Shown here: positions 36,596-45,987 of the stretch, piece by piece | How positions within the stretch are numbered: position 1 is the stretch's first letter | How the letters are laid out: the number at the start of each line of letters is the position of its first letter | Assembly (NCBI RefSeq): GCF_003182485.1 | Contig: NZ_QGTX01000001.1 | Location: forward strand, 2,376,001 to 2,440,000 | DNA length: 64,000 nucleotides | Direction: 5' to 3' | Source of the DNA: Geodermatophilus normandii | GTDB taxonomy: Bacteria; Actinomycetota; Actinomycetes; Mycobacteriales; Geodermatophilaceae | Notes under the pieces: model-generated | Told to the model about the DNA's origin: nothing | Databases searched by the model: none | Seen by the model: only the letters and a program-made list of their open reading frames with translations | Translations under genes and position numbers: made by a program

Positions 36596-36604
36596 GCCGC
36601 TCTC

Positions 36605-39600
36605 GTGCACCTGTCGAGCCTGACGCTCAAGGGCTTCAAGTCCTTCGCGTCCCCGACGACGCTCCGCCTGGAGCCGGGCATCACCGCCGTCGTCGGCCCC
36701 AACGGCTCGGGCAAGTCCAACGTCGTCGACGCCATCGCCTGGGTCCTGGGCGAGCAGGGCGCCAAGTCGCTGCGCGGCGGCAAGATGGAGGACGTCATCT
36801 TCGCCGGCACCGCCGGCCGCCCGGCGCTGGGCCGGGCCGAGGTGACCCTCACCATCGACAACGCCGACGGCGCGCTGCCGATCGACTACACCGAGGTCTC
36901 GGTCACCCGCCGGATGTACCGCTCCGGCGAGAGCGAGTACGAGATCAACGGCGACAAGGTCCGCCTGCTCGACGTCCAGGAGCTGCTCAGCGACGCCGGC
37001 ATCGGCCGCGAGATGCACGTCATCGTCGGCCAGGGCCAGCTCGACGCCGTCCTGTCCGGCCGTCCCGAGGACCGCCGCGCCTTCGTCGAGGAGGCCGCCG
37101 GCGTCCTCAAGCACCGCAAGCGCAAGGAGAAGGCGCTCCGCAAGCTCGAGGCGATGCAGGCCAACCTCGACCGGCTGGCCGACCTGACCGCGGAGCTGCG
37201 CCGCCAGCTCAAGCCGCTGGGCCGCCAGGCCGAGGTGGCCCGCCGCGCCGCCGGCGTGCAGGCCGACCTGCGCGACGCCCGCCTCCGGCTGCTCGCCGAC
37301 GACCTGGTCGGGCTGCGCGACGCGCTGGCCAAGGACGTCGCCGACGAGACCGCCGCCCGCGAGCGGCGGGCCGCCGTCGAGGCCGAGCTGGCCGGGGTGT
37401 CGCGGCGGGAGAGCGCGCTGGAGTCGGCCCTGGCCGCCGACGCGCCGCGGCTGGGGACCGCGCAGGACACCTGGTACCGGCTGTCGGCGCTGACCGAGCG
37501 CTTCCGCGGCATCGCCCAGCTCGCCGCCGAGCGGCACCGGCACCTCCTCGCCGCCGCCCCCGCCGCGACCGGTGGCCGCGACCCGGAGCAGCTCGAGGCC
37601 GAGGCCGACCGGGTCGCCGCCACCGAGGCCGAGCTCGCCGCCGGGCTGGAGGCCGAGCGCGGCCGGCTGGCCACCGCCGTCGCCGCGCGTGCCGAGCTGG
37701 ACGGGGCGCTGGCCGCCGAGGAACGCGCCTGGGTGGCCGCCACCCGCGCGCTGGCCGACCGTCGCGAGGGGCTGGCCCGGCTGTCGGGGAAGGTCGCCGC
37801 CGGGCGCTCCCGGGCCGCCGCCGGGCAGGCCGAGGCCGAGCGCCTCGGCCAGGCCGCCGCGGAGGCCGCCGCGCGGGCCGAGGCCGCCGAGGCGCGGCTG
37901 GCGGGGCGGCGGGCCACCGTGGCCGACGCCGACGACGAGGACGCCGCGCTGGTCACCGCCCACACCGACGCCGTCGCCGCGCACGCCGCGGCCGCGCGCA
38001 CGGTCACCGAGCTCGCCGACGCCGAGCGGGCGGCCGAGCGCGACCGCGCCTCCTGGGCCGCCCGCCGCGACGCGCTGGCCCTCGGGCTGACCCCGGCCGA
38101 CGGGGCGGCCGCCGTCCTCGCCTCCGGCCTGCCCGGGGTGGCCGGGCCGGTCGCCGACCGGATCACCGTCGCGCCGGGCGCCGAGGTGCCGCTGGCCGCG
38201 GCGCTGGAGGGGCTGGCCGAGGCGGTCGTCGTCACCGGGGTGGCGGAGGCCGCCGCCGTGCTGGCGCGGCTGCGCGACACCGACGCCGGCCGCGCGGGCC
38301 TGCTGGTCACCGGCGGCCCGCCGCCGCTGCCGCGCGAGGGCTGGCCGGTGCTGCCCGAGCGCCTGTCCTGGGCGCTGGACCTCGTCGAGGCGCCCGAGGA
38401 GCTGCGTCCCGCACTGGCCCGCGCGCTCGACCGGGTCGCGGTCGTCCCGACGCTCGAGGCGGCCCGCGCGCTGGTCGCCACCCACCCGCGGGTGCGCGCG
38501 GTGACCGCCGACGGCGACCTCGTCGGCGCCGACCGGGCCACGGGTGGCGCGACCAACGCCCCCTCCGGCCTGGAGGTGCGCGCCCGCGTGGACGAGGCCG
38601 AGCGCGAGCTCGACGCCGCCAGCGCCCGCGCCGCCGACCTCGCCGACCGGCTCGCCGCCGCCCGCGAGACCGCCCGCGCGCGCTCGGCCGACGTCGAGAC
38701 CGCGCTGGCCGCCCGGCAGGCCGCCGACCGCAGCCGCTCGAAGCTGGCCACCGAGCTCGCCGAGCTCGGTGCCGCGGCCCGCTCGGCCGCCGCCGAGGCC
38801 GAGCGCACGGCCGCCGCCTCGCGCCGGGCGGAGCGGGCGCTGGAGGAGTCGCAGGCGGCCCTGGCCGAGCTGGAGGCCCGGCTGGCCGAGGCCGAGGCCG
38901 CGCCCGTCGAGCAGGAGCCCGACGCCGGGCAACGCGACCGGCTGCGGCTGGAGGTCGCCGCGGCCCGGCAGGCCGAGACCGAGGCCCGGCTGGCGGTGCG
39001 CACGGCGGAGGAGCGGGCCCGCGCGCTGTCCGGGCGGGCCGAGGCGCTGCGCCGCCAGGCCCGGCAGGAGCGCGCCGCGCGGGAGCGTGCGGAGGCCGCC
39101 CGGCTGGCCCGCCGCCGGGGCGCGGAGGTCGCCGCCCGGGTGCGCGCCGGCGCCGAGGAGGCGCTGACCGCGCTGGCCGGGTCGCGGGAGCGGGCCGCCG
39201 CCGAGCGCGACGAGCTGGCCCGGCAGCGCACCGCCCGCGAGGCCGAGCTGCTCGACGTCCGCACCCGGGTCCGCGCGGCGACCGCCGAGCTCGAGCGCCT
39301 CACCGACGAGGTGCACCGCGACGAGGTCGCCCGCGCCGAGCAGCGGCTGCGCATCGAGGCGCTGGAGGAGCGGGCGGCCGAGGAGTTCGGCGTCGACCTG
39401 CCCACGCTCGTGGCCGAGTACGGGCCGGCCGCGCCGGTGCCGCCCACACCGGCGCAGCTGGCCGCCGCCGAGGCCGCGGGGGAGCCCGAGCCCGCCCCGG
39501 AGCCCTACGACCGCGCCGCGCAGGAGCGCCGCGCGGCCCGGGCCGAGCGCGACCTCGCCACGCTCGGCAAGGTCAACCCGCTGGCGCTGGAGGAGTTCGC

Positions 39601-40177
39601 GGCGCTGGAGGAGCGGCACACCTTCCTCGCCACCCAGCTGGAGGACCTCCGGGCCACCCGGCGGGACCTGCTCACCGTCGTCCGCGAGGTCGACGGGCGC
39701 ATCCACGACGTCTTCGCGGCCGCGTTCGCCGACGTCGCGCGCGAGTTCGAGGGCGTCTTCGCCACGCTGTTCCCGGGCGGCCAGGGGCGGCTGGTCCTCA
39801 CCGACCCCGAGGACATGCTCACCACCGGCGTGGAGATCGAGGCCCGCCCACCGGGCAAGAAGGTCAAGCGGCTGTCGCTGCTGTCCGGCGGCGAGCGCTC
39901 GCTCACCGCCGTCGCCCTGCTGGTGGCGATCTTCCGGGCGCGGCCCTCGCCGTTCTACGTGCTCGACGAGGTCGAGGCGGCCCTCGACGACGTCAACCTC
40001 GGCCGGCTGCTCACCCTCGTCGAGCAGCTCCGGGCGACGTCGCAGCTGATCGTCATCACCCACCAGAAGCGGACGATGGAGATCGCCGACGCGCTCTACG
40101 GCGTGAGCATGCGCGGTGACGGCATCACCGGCGTCATCAGCCAGCGCCTGCGCGAGCCCGAGACGGCCCGGGCATAG
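36605..40177 (+). CDS. smc: Chromosome segregation protein SMC
   Basis: A 1190-residue condensin ATPase. The N-terminal head has Walker A GPNGSGKSN at about residues 31-39. Two long coiled coils flank a hinge (about 500-660), and the C-terminal head has the signature LSGGERSLTAVAL and Walker B FYVLDEVEAALDD. Coil segments are very Ala/Glu/Arg-rich, as expected for this GC content. The start is GTG 36605, aligned with the normal HLSSLTLKGFKSF beginning. A large palindrome follows the stop. ScpA and ScpB are not in the window. Confidence 0.97.
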   Translation: MHLSSLTLKGFKSFASPTTLRLEPGITAVVGPNGSGKSNVVDAIAWVLGEQGAKSLRGGKMEDVIFAGTAGRPALGRAEVTLTIDNADGALPIDYTEVSVTRRMYRSGESEYEINGDKVRLLDVQELLSDAGIGREMHVIVGQGQLDAVLSGRPEDRRAFVEEAAGVLKHRKRKEKALRKLEAMQANLDRLADLTAELRRQLKPLGRQAEVARRAAGVQADLRDARLRLLADDLVGLRDALAKDVADETAARERRAAVEAELAGVSRRESALESALAADAPRLGTAQDTWYRLSALTERFRGIAQLAAERHRHLLAAAPAATGGRDPEQLEAEADRVAATEAELAAGLEAERGRLATAVAARAELDGALAAEERAWVAATRALADRREGLARLSGKVAAGRSRAAAGQAEAERLGQAAAEAAARAEAAEARLAGRRATVADADDEDAALVTAHTDAVAAHAAAARTVTELADAERAAERDRASWAARRDALALGLTPADGAAAVLASGLPGVAGPVADRITVAPGAEVPLAAALEGLAEAVVVTGVAEAAAVLARLRDTDAGRAGLLVTGGPPPLPREGWPVLPERLSWALDLVEAPEELRPALARALDRVAVVPTLEAARALVATHPRVRAVTADGDLVGADRATGGATNAPSGLEVRARVDEAERELDAASARAADLADRLAAARETARARSADVETALAARQAADRSRSKLATELAELGAAARSAAAEAERTAAASRRAERALEESQAALAELEARLAEAEAAPVEQEPDAGQRDRLRLEVAAARQAETEARLAVRTAEERARALSGRAEALRRQARQERAARERAEAARLARRRGAEVAARVRAGAEEALTALAGSRERAAAERDELARQRTAREAELLDVRTRVRAATAELERLTDEVHRDEVARAEQRLRIEALEERAAEEFGVDLPTLVAEYGPAAPVPPTPAQLAAAEAAGEPEPAPEPYDRAAQERRAARAERDLATLGKVNPLALEEFAALEERHTFLATQLEDLRATRRDLLTVVREVDGRIHDVFAAAFADVAREFEGVFATLFPGGQGRLVLTDPEDMLTTGVEIEARPPGKKVKRLSLLSGGERSLTAVALLVAIFRARPSPFYVLDEVEAALDDVNLGRLLTLVEQLRATSQLIVITHQKRTMEIADALYGVSMRGDGITGVISQRLREPETARA

Positions 40178-40180
40178 GAG

Positions 40181-40218
40181 GCGATCCCCACGTCCTGGGC
40201 CCAGGACGTGGGGATCGC
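40181..40218. terminator. Perfect 38-bp palindromic terminator after smc
   Basis: Nineteen bases from 40181 (GCGATCCCCACGTCCTGGG) are followed directly by their exact reverse complement to 40218. This is the longest uninterrupted palindrome noticed in the window. It sits between smc (+) and a convergent gene (-) and would terminate both. Confidence 0.85.
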
Positions 40219-40232
40219 TCCCCAGGCCTCGC

Positions 40233-41048
40233 TCAGACGCCCGAGGGGACCAGCAGGTCGACGGCGAGCGGGAGGTGGTCCGACGCGCCGGCGCCGTCGA
40301 GCACGCGCGCACCGGCCACGCCGATGCCCCCGGTCACCCACACCTGGTCGATGCGCACGTGCGGGGCACGCGCCGGGTGCGTGAGGCCCTCGTCGCGCTG
40401 CCAGAACCGCCAGCGGGCCTGGTCCTCCCGCTCGGGAGCCAGCTCCCAGGCGTCGGCGAAGCCCTCGCGCAGCGCGGCGAGCTCCGGGGCGTCGGGCGCG
40501 GCGTTCAGGTCGCCGACCACCACGCCGGTCGCCATCGGGTCCTCGAACAGCCCGCGCAGCAGGGCGACCTGCTCGGCGCGCTCGGCCGCCGACCGGGTGG
40601 TCAGGTGGGTGGTGGTCACCCACAGCGCGCCGCCGTCGAGCTCGACCAGGGTGCGCAGCGCGCTGCGCGGCTCCCCGCTGCCGGGCAGCGGGTGCACGTC
40701 GCTGACGAGGATCGGCAGCCGGGACAGCAGCGCGTTGCCGTACTGGCGGCGCGGTTCGTCCCCGGGGCGCGCCTGGTCGATGGCGGGGCCCCAGGCCAGC
40801 TGCATGTCCAGCGCGCGCGAGAGCAGCAGCGCCTGGTCGACGTCCTCGCTGCGGTCGCCGAAGTGCCGGTCGACCTCCTGCAGGCAGATGACGTCGGCGT
40901 CGGCGGCCGCGAGCACCTTCGCCAGGCGGGGGAGGTCGTGCCGGCGGTCGTCGCCCACGCCGTGGTGGGTGTTGAAGGTGACCAGGCGCACCGGGATCGG
41001 CGGCTGGTCGGGACCGGGGGCCGGCTTGAGGCCGTGGGGATCGGTCAC
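40233..41048 (-). CDS. Endonuclease/exonuclease/phosphatase family protein
   Basis: A 271-residue protein of the EEP fold (DNase I/Mg-dependent phosphoesterase). Motifs are VRLVTFNTHHG (start), VICLQEVDRHF (catalytic Glu), TTHLTTRSAAER, VVGDLNAAPDAPE and the closing GASDHLPLAVDL with the catalytic His. No signal peptide is seen. The substrate, nucleic acid or phospholipid, cannot be told. GTG 41048 starts it; phoD lies 21 bases upstream on the same strand. Confidence 0.85.
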   Translation of the reverse strand: MTDPHGLKPAPGPDQPPIPVRLVTFNTHHGVGDDRRHDLPRLAKVLAAADADVICLQEVDRHFGDRSEDVDQALLLSRALDMQLAWGPAIDQARPGDEPRRQYGNALLSRLPILVSDVHPLPGSGEPRSALRTLVELDGGALWVTTTHLTTRSAAERAEQVALLRGLFEDPMATGVVVGDLNAAPDAPELAALREGFADAWELAPEREDQARWRFWQRDEGLTHPARAPHVRIDQVWVTGGIGVAGARVLDGAGASDHLPLAVDLLVPSGV

Positions 41049-41069
41049 CCCGTCAGCCTGTCATCCCCG

Positions 41070-42755
41070 TCAGCGCGCCACCGCCACCGGGACGGGATCG
41101 GCCAGCGGCAGGTCGAGCACCTGCTGCAGGCACTCCTCGCCCTCGGCCCGGTGGTCGCTGACGTGCAGCACGAACCGCGCCTCCCGCCCGTCGAGGACCA
41201 GCTCGCCCACCTGGTTGCCGAAGAACGGCCCGGCCGCCTTGGCCCACTCGACCGACGGCGGGCGCACCCGCGCCGCCCGGGCGATCGCCCCGGTGAACCG
41301 CCGCGCCCACCGGCTCCAGCCGATGCGGAAGCCGACCCGGATCGGGTGCGGCGCCTGGTTGTGCAGCGGCGAGACGGTGAGCTGGTGCACCCGCCCGGAC
41401 AGCCCGCCGGGGGAGACCACCTCGGCGGCGTAGGCGTGGTGGACGTCGCCGGAGAGCACCAGCGCCGTCGCGGGCGCCCGGCCGTGCTCTCCGCGGGCCA
41501 CGGCCAGCAGCGCGGCGCCCAGCCGGTCGAAGGAGGCGCCGAAGGCCGCCCAGTGCTCGAGGTCGGCGGCCTGCCGCAGCTTCTCTGCCGCCCGCCCCAG
41601 GAGCCGGCCCTCGTGCCGGACGGCCAGCGCCTCGTCCCACCGCTCGATCGAGTCGATGGCGTGGGGGAGCAGCCAGGGCAGCGACGTGCCCACCAGCAGG
41701 TGGCTCACGCCGTCCTCGACCGCCTGGCGCATCTGGTCCTCGACCCAGGCGAACTCCAGGTCGTCGACCATCCGGCGGCCCTGCTCCTCGAGCACCCGCC
41801 CGGCGCGGCTGTCGACCATCAGCAGCCGCGCGTCGCCCCAGTGCCGGACGTAGCTCCAGCGCACCGAGTGCGGGTCGCGGTCGGCGGCCAGCGCCATCTC
41901 CCGCAGCAGCGGCGCGGCGTCGGCCCCCTCGGGCAGCGCGCGCACGGCCTGCCACGTCGCGTGCTCCGCGAGCTCGGCGGGGGAGAGGTTGCCCAGGTGC
42001 TGGTAGACCCAGTAGCTCGCCAGCCCGCCGGCGATCCGGTCCTCCCACCAGTCGGTCGCGGTCACCTCGCGGCGCCAGGCCGCCGAGGTGTTCCAGTCGT
42101 CGATCATCTCGTGGTCGTCGAACACCATCGACGACGGGATCGTCGACAGCAGCCAGCGCACCTGCGGATCGCTCCACGACTCGGCGTAGAGGCGGGTGTA
42201 CTCGTCGAAGTCGCGGGTCTGCCCGTCCTCGGGGACCGGTTCGCCCCGGCGCAGGCCCAGCCACGTGCGCGTCGCCGTGGTCAGCTCGTCGGCGTAGACC
42301 TGGTCGCCGAGCATCACCAGCGCGTCGGGCCACCGGTCCTCCGGCAGCGTCGCCACCCGCTCGGCGTAGGCGTCGAGCGCGTCGGGCGGGATGCCCTCGT
42401 CGAGGTCGACGGTGCTCGGTGCCGCGTAGCGGCAGGAGCCGAAGGCCAGCCGGAAGGGGCCCGGCCGGCCGGGGGTGCGGATCCGGCTCGGCGGGAACGG
42501 CGAGCTCTCCTCGGGCCACACCCGCACGCCGTCGAGGCGCACCTCGTAGGGCGTCGTGCTGCCCGGCTCCAGCCCCTCGACCACGACGAGGGCGTAGTGG
42601 TGCCCGCCCGCACGGAAGGTGCGCACGGTCCGTCCGAGGACGTCGACGGTGCACGGGCGGTCGGTCTCCACCCACACGGTGGCCGACACGGGGTCAACGT
42701 GCCGCAGGAGCGGACCGATCAGGAGGGTCGGGGTGTCCCCCTCGGGCAGCGGCAT
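41070..42755 (-). CDS. PhoD-like phosphatase
   Basis: A 561-residue protein of the alkaline phosphatase D/PhoD-like metallophosphatase family. It has an N-terminal fibronectin-like domain (LLRHVDPVSATVWVETDRP), then AFGSCRYA, VMLGDQVYAD, FDDHEMIDDWN and LSGDVHHAYAAEV, the metal-binding motifs of the family. No Tat signal is visible, so it may be cytoplasmic, unlike classical PhoD. ATG 42755 is used; GTG 42773 would add 6 residues. It is divergent from ftsY. Confidence 0.88.
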   Translation of the reverse strand: MPLPEGDTPTLLIGPLLRHVDPVSATVWVETDRPCTVDVLGRTVRTFRAGGHHYALVVVEGLEPGSTTPYEVRLDGVRVWPEESSPFPPSRIRTPGRPGPFRLAFGSCRYAAPSTVDLDEGIPPDALDAYAERVATLPEDRWPDALVMLGDQVYADELTTATRTWLGLRRGEPVPEDGQTRDFDEYTRLYAESWSDPQVRWLLSTIPSSMVFDDHEMIDDWNTSAAWRREVTATDWWEDRIAGGLASYWVYQHLGNLSPAELAEHATWQAVRALPEGADAAPLLREMALAADRDPHSVRWSYVRHWGDARLLMVDSRAGRVLEEQGRRMVDDLEFAWVEDQMRQAVEDGVSHLLVGTSLPWLLPHAIDSIERWDEALAVRHEGRLLGRAAEKLRQAADLEHWAAFGASFDRLGAALLAVARGEHGRAPATALVLSGDVHHAYAAEVVSPGGLSGRVHQLTVSPLHNQAPHPIRVGFRIGWSRWARRFTGAIARAARVRPPSVEWAKAAGPFFGNQVGELVLDGREARFVLHVSDHRAEGEECLQQVLDLPLADPVPVAVAR

Positions 42756-42826
42756 GCCGTCAGCCTGGCCCACGCACCCGGCTTCCGCCCAGAGTCCCCT
42801 GTGCGCGGGCTGGGAAGATGACGGCC

Positions 42827-44047
42827 ATGGAGTTCGTGCTGATCGCGATCGCGATCGTCCTCGTGGCCCTGGTCCTCGGGGTGAGCCTGCTGGTCGGCCG
42901 CGGCCGCCGCACCACCCGCCTGGACGACGACGCGGTCTCGGGCACGACGCTCACCCGTCCGCGCCCGCCGGCCGCCCCGCCGACCGAGGACCGGCCCGCG
43001 GGCGCCACCGCGTCGGGCCAGGGGCTGGCGCCCGTCGAGCCGGTCTCGCCGGAGGCGCCACCCGTCGTCGAGCTGCCGCCGGCCGAGCCCGAGCCGGGCC
43101 TGGCGTTCGAGACGCCGCCGCCGTCGGCCGGCCGGCTGGTGCGGCTGCGCTCCCGGCTGGCCCGCTCGCAGTCCTCGCTGGGCCGCGGCCTGCTGACCGT
43201 GCTCGCCCGCGAGCGGCTGACCGAGGACGACTGGGAGGAGGTCGAGGAGACGCTCCTGGCCGCCGACGTCGGCGTCGCGGCGACCACGCAGATCGTCGAG
43301 CGGCTGCGCACCCAGTCGATGGTGCTGGCCACCGCCACGCCCGCGGACCTGCGCGCGCTGCTGGTGCGCGAGCTCACCGCCGTCCTCGGTCCCGACCTCG
43401 ACCGCCGCCTGGGCACCGACCGGCGCGAGGGCCGCCCCGGGGTCGTCCTCGTCGTCGGCGTCAACGGCGCGGGCAAGACGACGACGGTCGGCAAGATCGC
43501 CCGCGTCCTCGTCGGCGACGGGAAGAGCGTCGTCCTCGGTGCCGCCGACACGTTCCGCGCCGCGGCCGCCGACCAGCTCGAGACCTGGGGCGAGCGGGTG
43601 GGCGTGCTCACCGTGCGCGGCCGCGAGGGCGCCGACCCCGCGTCCGTCGCGTTCGAGGCGGTGCGCACCGGCGTGGAGGCCGAGGTCGACACCGTCGTCG
43701 TCGACACCGCCGGGCGGCTGCACACCAAGTCCGGCCTCATGGACGAGCTGGGCAAGATCAAACGGGTCGTGGAGAAGCAGAGCCCGGTCACCGAGGTGCT
43801 GCTCGTCCTCGACGCCACCACCGGCCAGAACGGCATCGTGCAGGCGCGGGTGTTCACCTCCGCCGTCGACGTCACCGGTGTGGTGCTGACCAAGCTCGAC
43901 GGCACGGCCAAGGGCGGGATCGTCGTCTCCGTGCAGCGGGAGCTCGGCATCCCGGTGAAGCTGATCGGCCTGGGGGAGGGCGCCGACGACCTCGCGCCGT
44001 TCGAGCCGGAGACCTTCGCGGAGGGCCTGGTCGGCGGCGCCGACTAG
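42827..44047 (+). CDS. ftsY: Signal recognition particle receptor FtsY
   Basis: Membrane-associated GTPase that receives Ffh-nascent-chain complexes. The protein has 406 residues. An N-terminal membrane helix (VLIAIAIVLVALVLGVSLLV, about 4-23) is followed by an acidic/Pro-rich linker. The NG domain has GVNGAGKTTT near residue 213, ADTFRAAAADQL, DTAGRLHTKSGLM and TKLDGTAKGG. ATG 42827 has GGGAAG upstream. ffh is 7.5 kb downstream. Confidence 0.96.
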   Translation: MEFVLIAIAIVLVALVLGVSLLVGRGRRTTRLDDDAVSGTTLTRPRPPAAPPTEDRPAGATASGQGLAPVEPVSPEAPPVVELPPAEPEPGLAFETPPPSAGRLVRLRSRLARSQSSLGRGLLTVLARERLTEDDWEEVEETLLAADVGVAATTQIVERLRTQSMVLATATPADLRALLVRELTAVLGPDLDRRLGTDRREGRPGVVLVVGVNGAGKTTTVGKIARVLVGDGKSVVLGAADTFRAAAADQLETWGERVGVLTVRGREGADPASVAFEAVRTGVEAEVDTVVVDTAGRLHTKSGLMDELGKIKRVVEKQSPVTEVLLVLDATTGQNGIVQARVFTSAVDVTGVVLTKLDGTAKGGIVVSVQRELGIPVKLIGLGEGADDLAPFEPETFAEGLVGGAD

Positions 44048-44048
44048 C

Positions 44049-44066
44049 GGGAGGACCTCTCCTCCC
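44049..44066. terminator. Hairpin between ftsY and the nickel/cobalt operon
   Basis: GGGAGGA (44049-44055) pairs with TCCTCCC (44060-44066) in a perfect 7-bp stem with loop CCTC, between two convergent genes. Confidence 0.6.
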
Positions 44067-44121
44067 ACCCCCCGCACGCCGGGCGGTGCCCGGGAGGGGC
44101 CCGGAGGACGCCGACGGAGGC

Positions 44122-44868
44122 TCAGACCCGGGTGGGGTCGAAGCCGAAGGGGAGCTCGAGCCGGTGGGCGGCGAGCAGGTCGGCGTCGGCGAGCAGGTCG
44201 CGGGTCGGCCCGTCGGCCACCACCACGCCGCCGTCGAGGACCACCGAGCGCGGGCACAGCTGCAGGGCGTAGGGCAGGTCGTGGGTGACCATGAGCATGG
44301 TCACCGGCAGGCCCGTGAGGACCTCGGCCAGCTCGCGCCGGCCGGCCGGGTCGAGGTTGGACGACGGCTCGTCGAGCACCAGCACCTCGGGGTGCATCGA
44401 CAGCACCGTGGCGACGGCGACCCGGCGGCGCTGGCCGAAGGACAGGTGGTGCGGCGGCCGGTCGGCGGACCCGGCCATGCCGACCTGCTCCAGCGCCGCG
44501 GCCACCCGGACGGCGACCTCGGGCTCGGGCAGGCCGAGGTTGCGCGGCCCGAACGCCACGTCCTCGCCCACGGTGGGCATGAAGAGCTGGTCGTCGGGGT
44601 CCTGGAAGACGATCCCCACCCGCCGGCGCACCTCGGCGAGGTTCCGCTTCTCCACCGGCAGCCCGCCGACGCTGACCCGGCCGCGCCCACCGGAGAGGAT
44701 CCCGTTGAGGTGGAGCACCAGCGTCGTCTTGCCCGCGCCGTTGGGACCCAGCAGCGCCACCCGTTCCCCGGGCACCAGCCGCAGGTCCACGCCGAACAGC
44801 GCCTGGTGACCGTCGGGGTAGGCGAAGGCCAGGTCCTCGACGAGCAGGGCTGCGGGAGCGGCGGTCAC
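44122..44868 (-). CDS. cbiO: ECF-type nickel/cobalt importer ATP-binding subunit
   Basis: A 248-residue ABC ATPase. Walker A is LLGPNGAGKTT near residue 40, the Q-loop is GIVFQDPDDQLF, the signature is LSFGQRRRVAVA, Walker B is VLVLDEPSSNLD and the switch His is in MVTHDL. It energises the CbiMNQ-type importer. GTG 44868 overlaps the cbiQ stop as GTGA. Last gene of the operon. The importer's metal is inferred to be nickel from the Nur-like box upstream. Confidence 0.93.
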   Translation of the reverse strand: MTAAPAALLVEDLAFAYPDGHQALFGVDLRLVPGERVALLGPNGAGKTTLVLHLNGILSGGRGRVSVGGLPVEKRNLAEVRRRVGIVFQDPDDQLFMPTVGEDVAFGPRNLGLPEPEVAVRVAAALEQVGMAGSADRPPHHLSFGQRRRVAVATVLSMHPEVLVLDEPSSNLDPAGRRELAEVLTGLPVTMLMVTHDLPYALQLCPRSVVLDGGVVVADGPTRDLLADADLLAAHRLELPFGFDPTRV

Positions 44869-45647
44869 CCCAGCAGCATCCCCGCCGCGAGCACCGCGGC
44901 GGCGGTCAGGGGGAGGCTCAGCGCGACCAGCCACGCCTGCACGGGCACCGCGGCGGCCGGGCCGGCCGGCATCGCGCCGCCGTACCCCCGCGACAGCATC
45001 GCCAGGTGCACGCGCTCGCCGCGCTCGTAGGACCGCACGAACAGCGCACCGGCGCCGGTGGCCACGACGCGCAGCGCCCCGGGTCCGCGGCCGCGGAACC
45101 CGCGGGACTCCCGCGCCACCCGCATCCGCCGCAGCTCACCGCCGACGACGTCGGCGTAGCGGACCATGAACGACAGGATCTGCACGAGCAGCGCCGGCAG
45201 CCGCAGCCGCTGCAGCCCGCGCACCAGTTCCCGCGCCTCGGTGGTGGCGGCGAGCACCGTGGCGGCGAGCACCGACAGCGTCGCCTTGGCCAGCAGCCCG
45301 CCGCCGGCGGCGAGCCCGCTCTCCGAGAGCGACAGGCCCAGCACCTCGACCCGCGGCCCGCGCGAGACGACCGGCAACAGCAGCGCGAAGACCAGGAACG
45401 GCACCTCGACGACCAACCCGCGGGCCAGCCGCCCGGCCGGCACCCGCGCGACGGCGGCCGCCCCCAGGACGAGGACGGCGTACCCCGCGTAGGCGGCCGG
45501 CGCCCAGGCCGCGTGCACCGGGGTGGCGACGACGACGAGCGCGAACCCCAGCACGGCGACCAGCTTCAGGTGCGGCTCCAGCCGGTGCACCACGCTGCCG
45601 CCGGCGACGTAGGCCGCGCCCAGCGGGCCGCCGTGCCCGGCGCCCAC
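44865..45647 (-). CDS. cbiQ: ECF-type nickel/cobalt importer transmembrane subunit
   Basis: A 260-residue T-component with about five or six hydrophobic helices. The coupling region has the conserved ARESRGFRGRGPG and MLSRGYGGAMP segments (the two Ala-Arg-Gly-type boxes that contact the ATPase). The start is GTG 45647, one base after the stop of the upstream gene. It is coupled to cbiO by a 4-base overlap. Confidence 0.92.
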   Translation of the reverse strand: MGAGHGGPLGAAYVAGGSVVHRLEPHLKLVAVLGFALVVVATPVHAAWAPAAYAGYAVLVLGAAAVARVPAGRLARGLVVEVPFLVFALLLPVVSRGPRVEVLGLSLSESGLAAGGGLLAKATLSVLAATVLAATTEARELVRGLQRLRLPALLVQILSFMVRYADVVGGELRRMRVARESRGFRGRGPGALRVVATGAGALFVRSYERGERVHLAMLSRGYGGAMPAGPAAAVPVQAWLVALSLPLTAAAVLAAGMLLG

Positions 45648-45648
45648 G

Positions 45649-45987
45649 TCAGTCCCCGGCGGGCCGGGCCGCGGCGGCGTCCTGCGCCGAACGGCCGGTC
45701 CGGCGGCGCAGCGCCAGGGTGAGGCCGCCGGCCAGCACGAGGGTCACCGCGACGCCGGCCACGCCGGCGAGCCCGCCGGAGAGCCGGCCGTCGTCCACGC
45801 CGGAGACGGCGTAGTCGGCCAGCGGCGAGTCCGCGGTGGCGCTGTCGCGGGCGGTGTCGGCGAAGCCGGTCTCGCCCGCGGCCCACTCCAGGCCGTCGGG
45901 GGAGGAGCTCGCGTAGGAGCTGACGAACCCGGCGACGACCAGGGTGACCAGCAGGCCGGCCAGCCACAGGCCGCGACGGCGGCTCAT
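45649..45987 (-). CDS. PDGLE-domain protein, CbiN-like accessory subunit
   Basis: A 112-residue membrane protein with two helices. SSPDGLEWAAGETGF after the first helix is the PDGLE motif that marks the small subunit replacing CbiN in many CbiM/NikM importers. ATG 45987 overlaps the cbiM stop as ATGA. The family works with CbiM in metal capture outside the membrane. Confidence 0.9.
   Translation of the reverse strand: MSRRRGLWLAGLLVTLVVAGFVSSYASSSPDGLEWAAGETGFADTARDSATADSPLADYAVSGVDDGRLSGGLAGVAGVAVTLVLAGGLTLALRRRTGRSAQDAAAARPAGD

Noticed and set aside
36494-40312. Very long open frame (over 1200 codons) on the minus strand opposite smc
   Set aside because: It is the antisense shadow of smc: low-complexity Gly/Leu/Arg/Gln protein caused by very high GC third positions, with no domain and no ribosome site. 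The true gene is on the plus strand with all SMC motifs.
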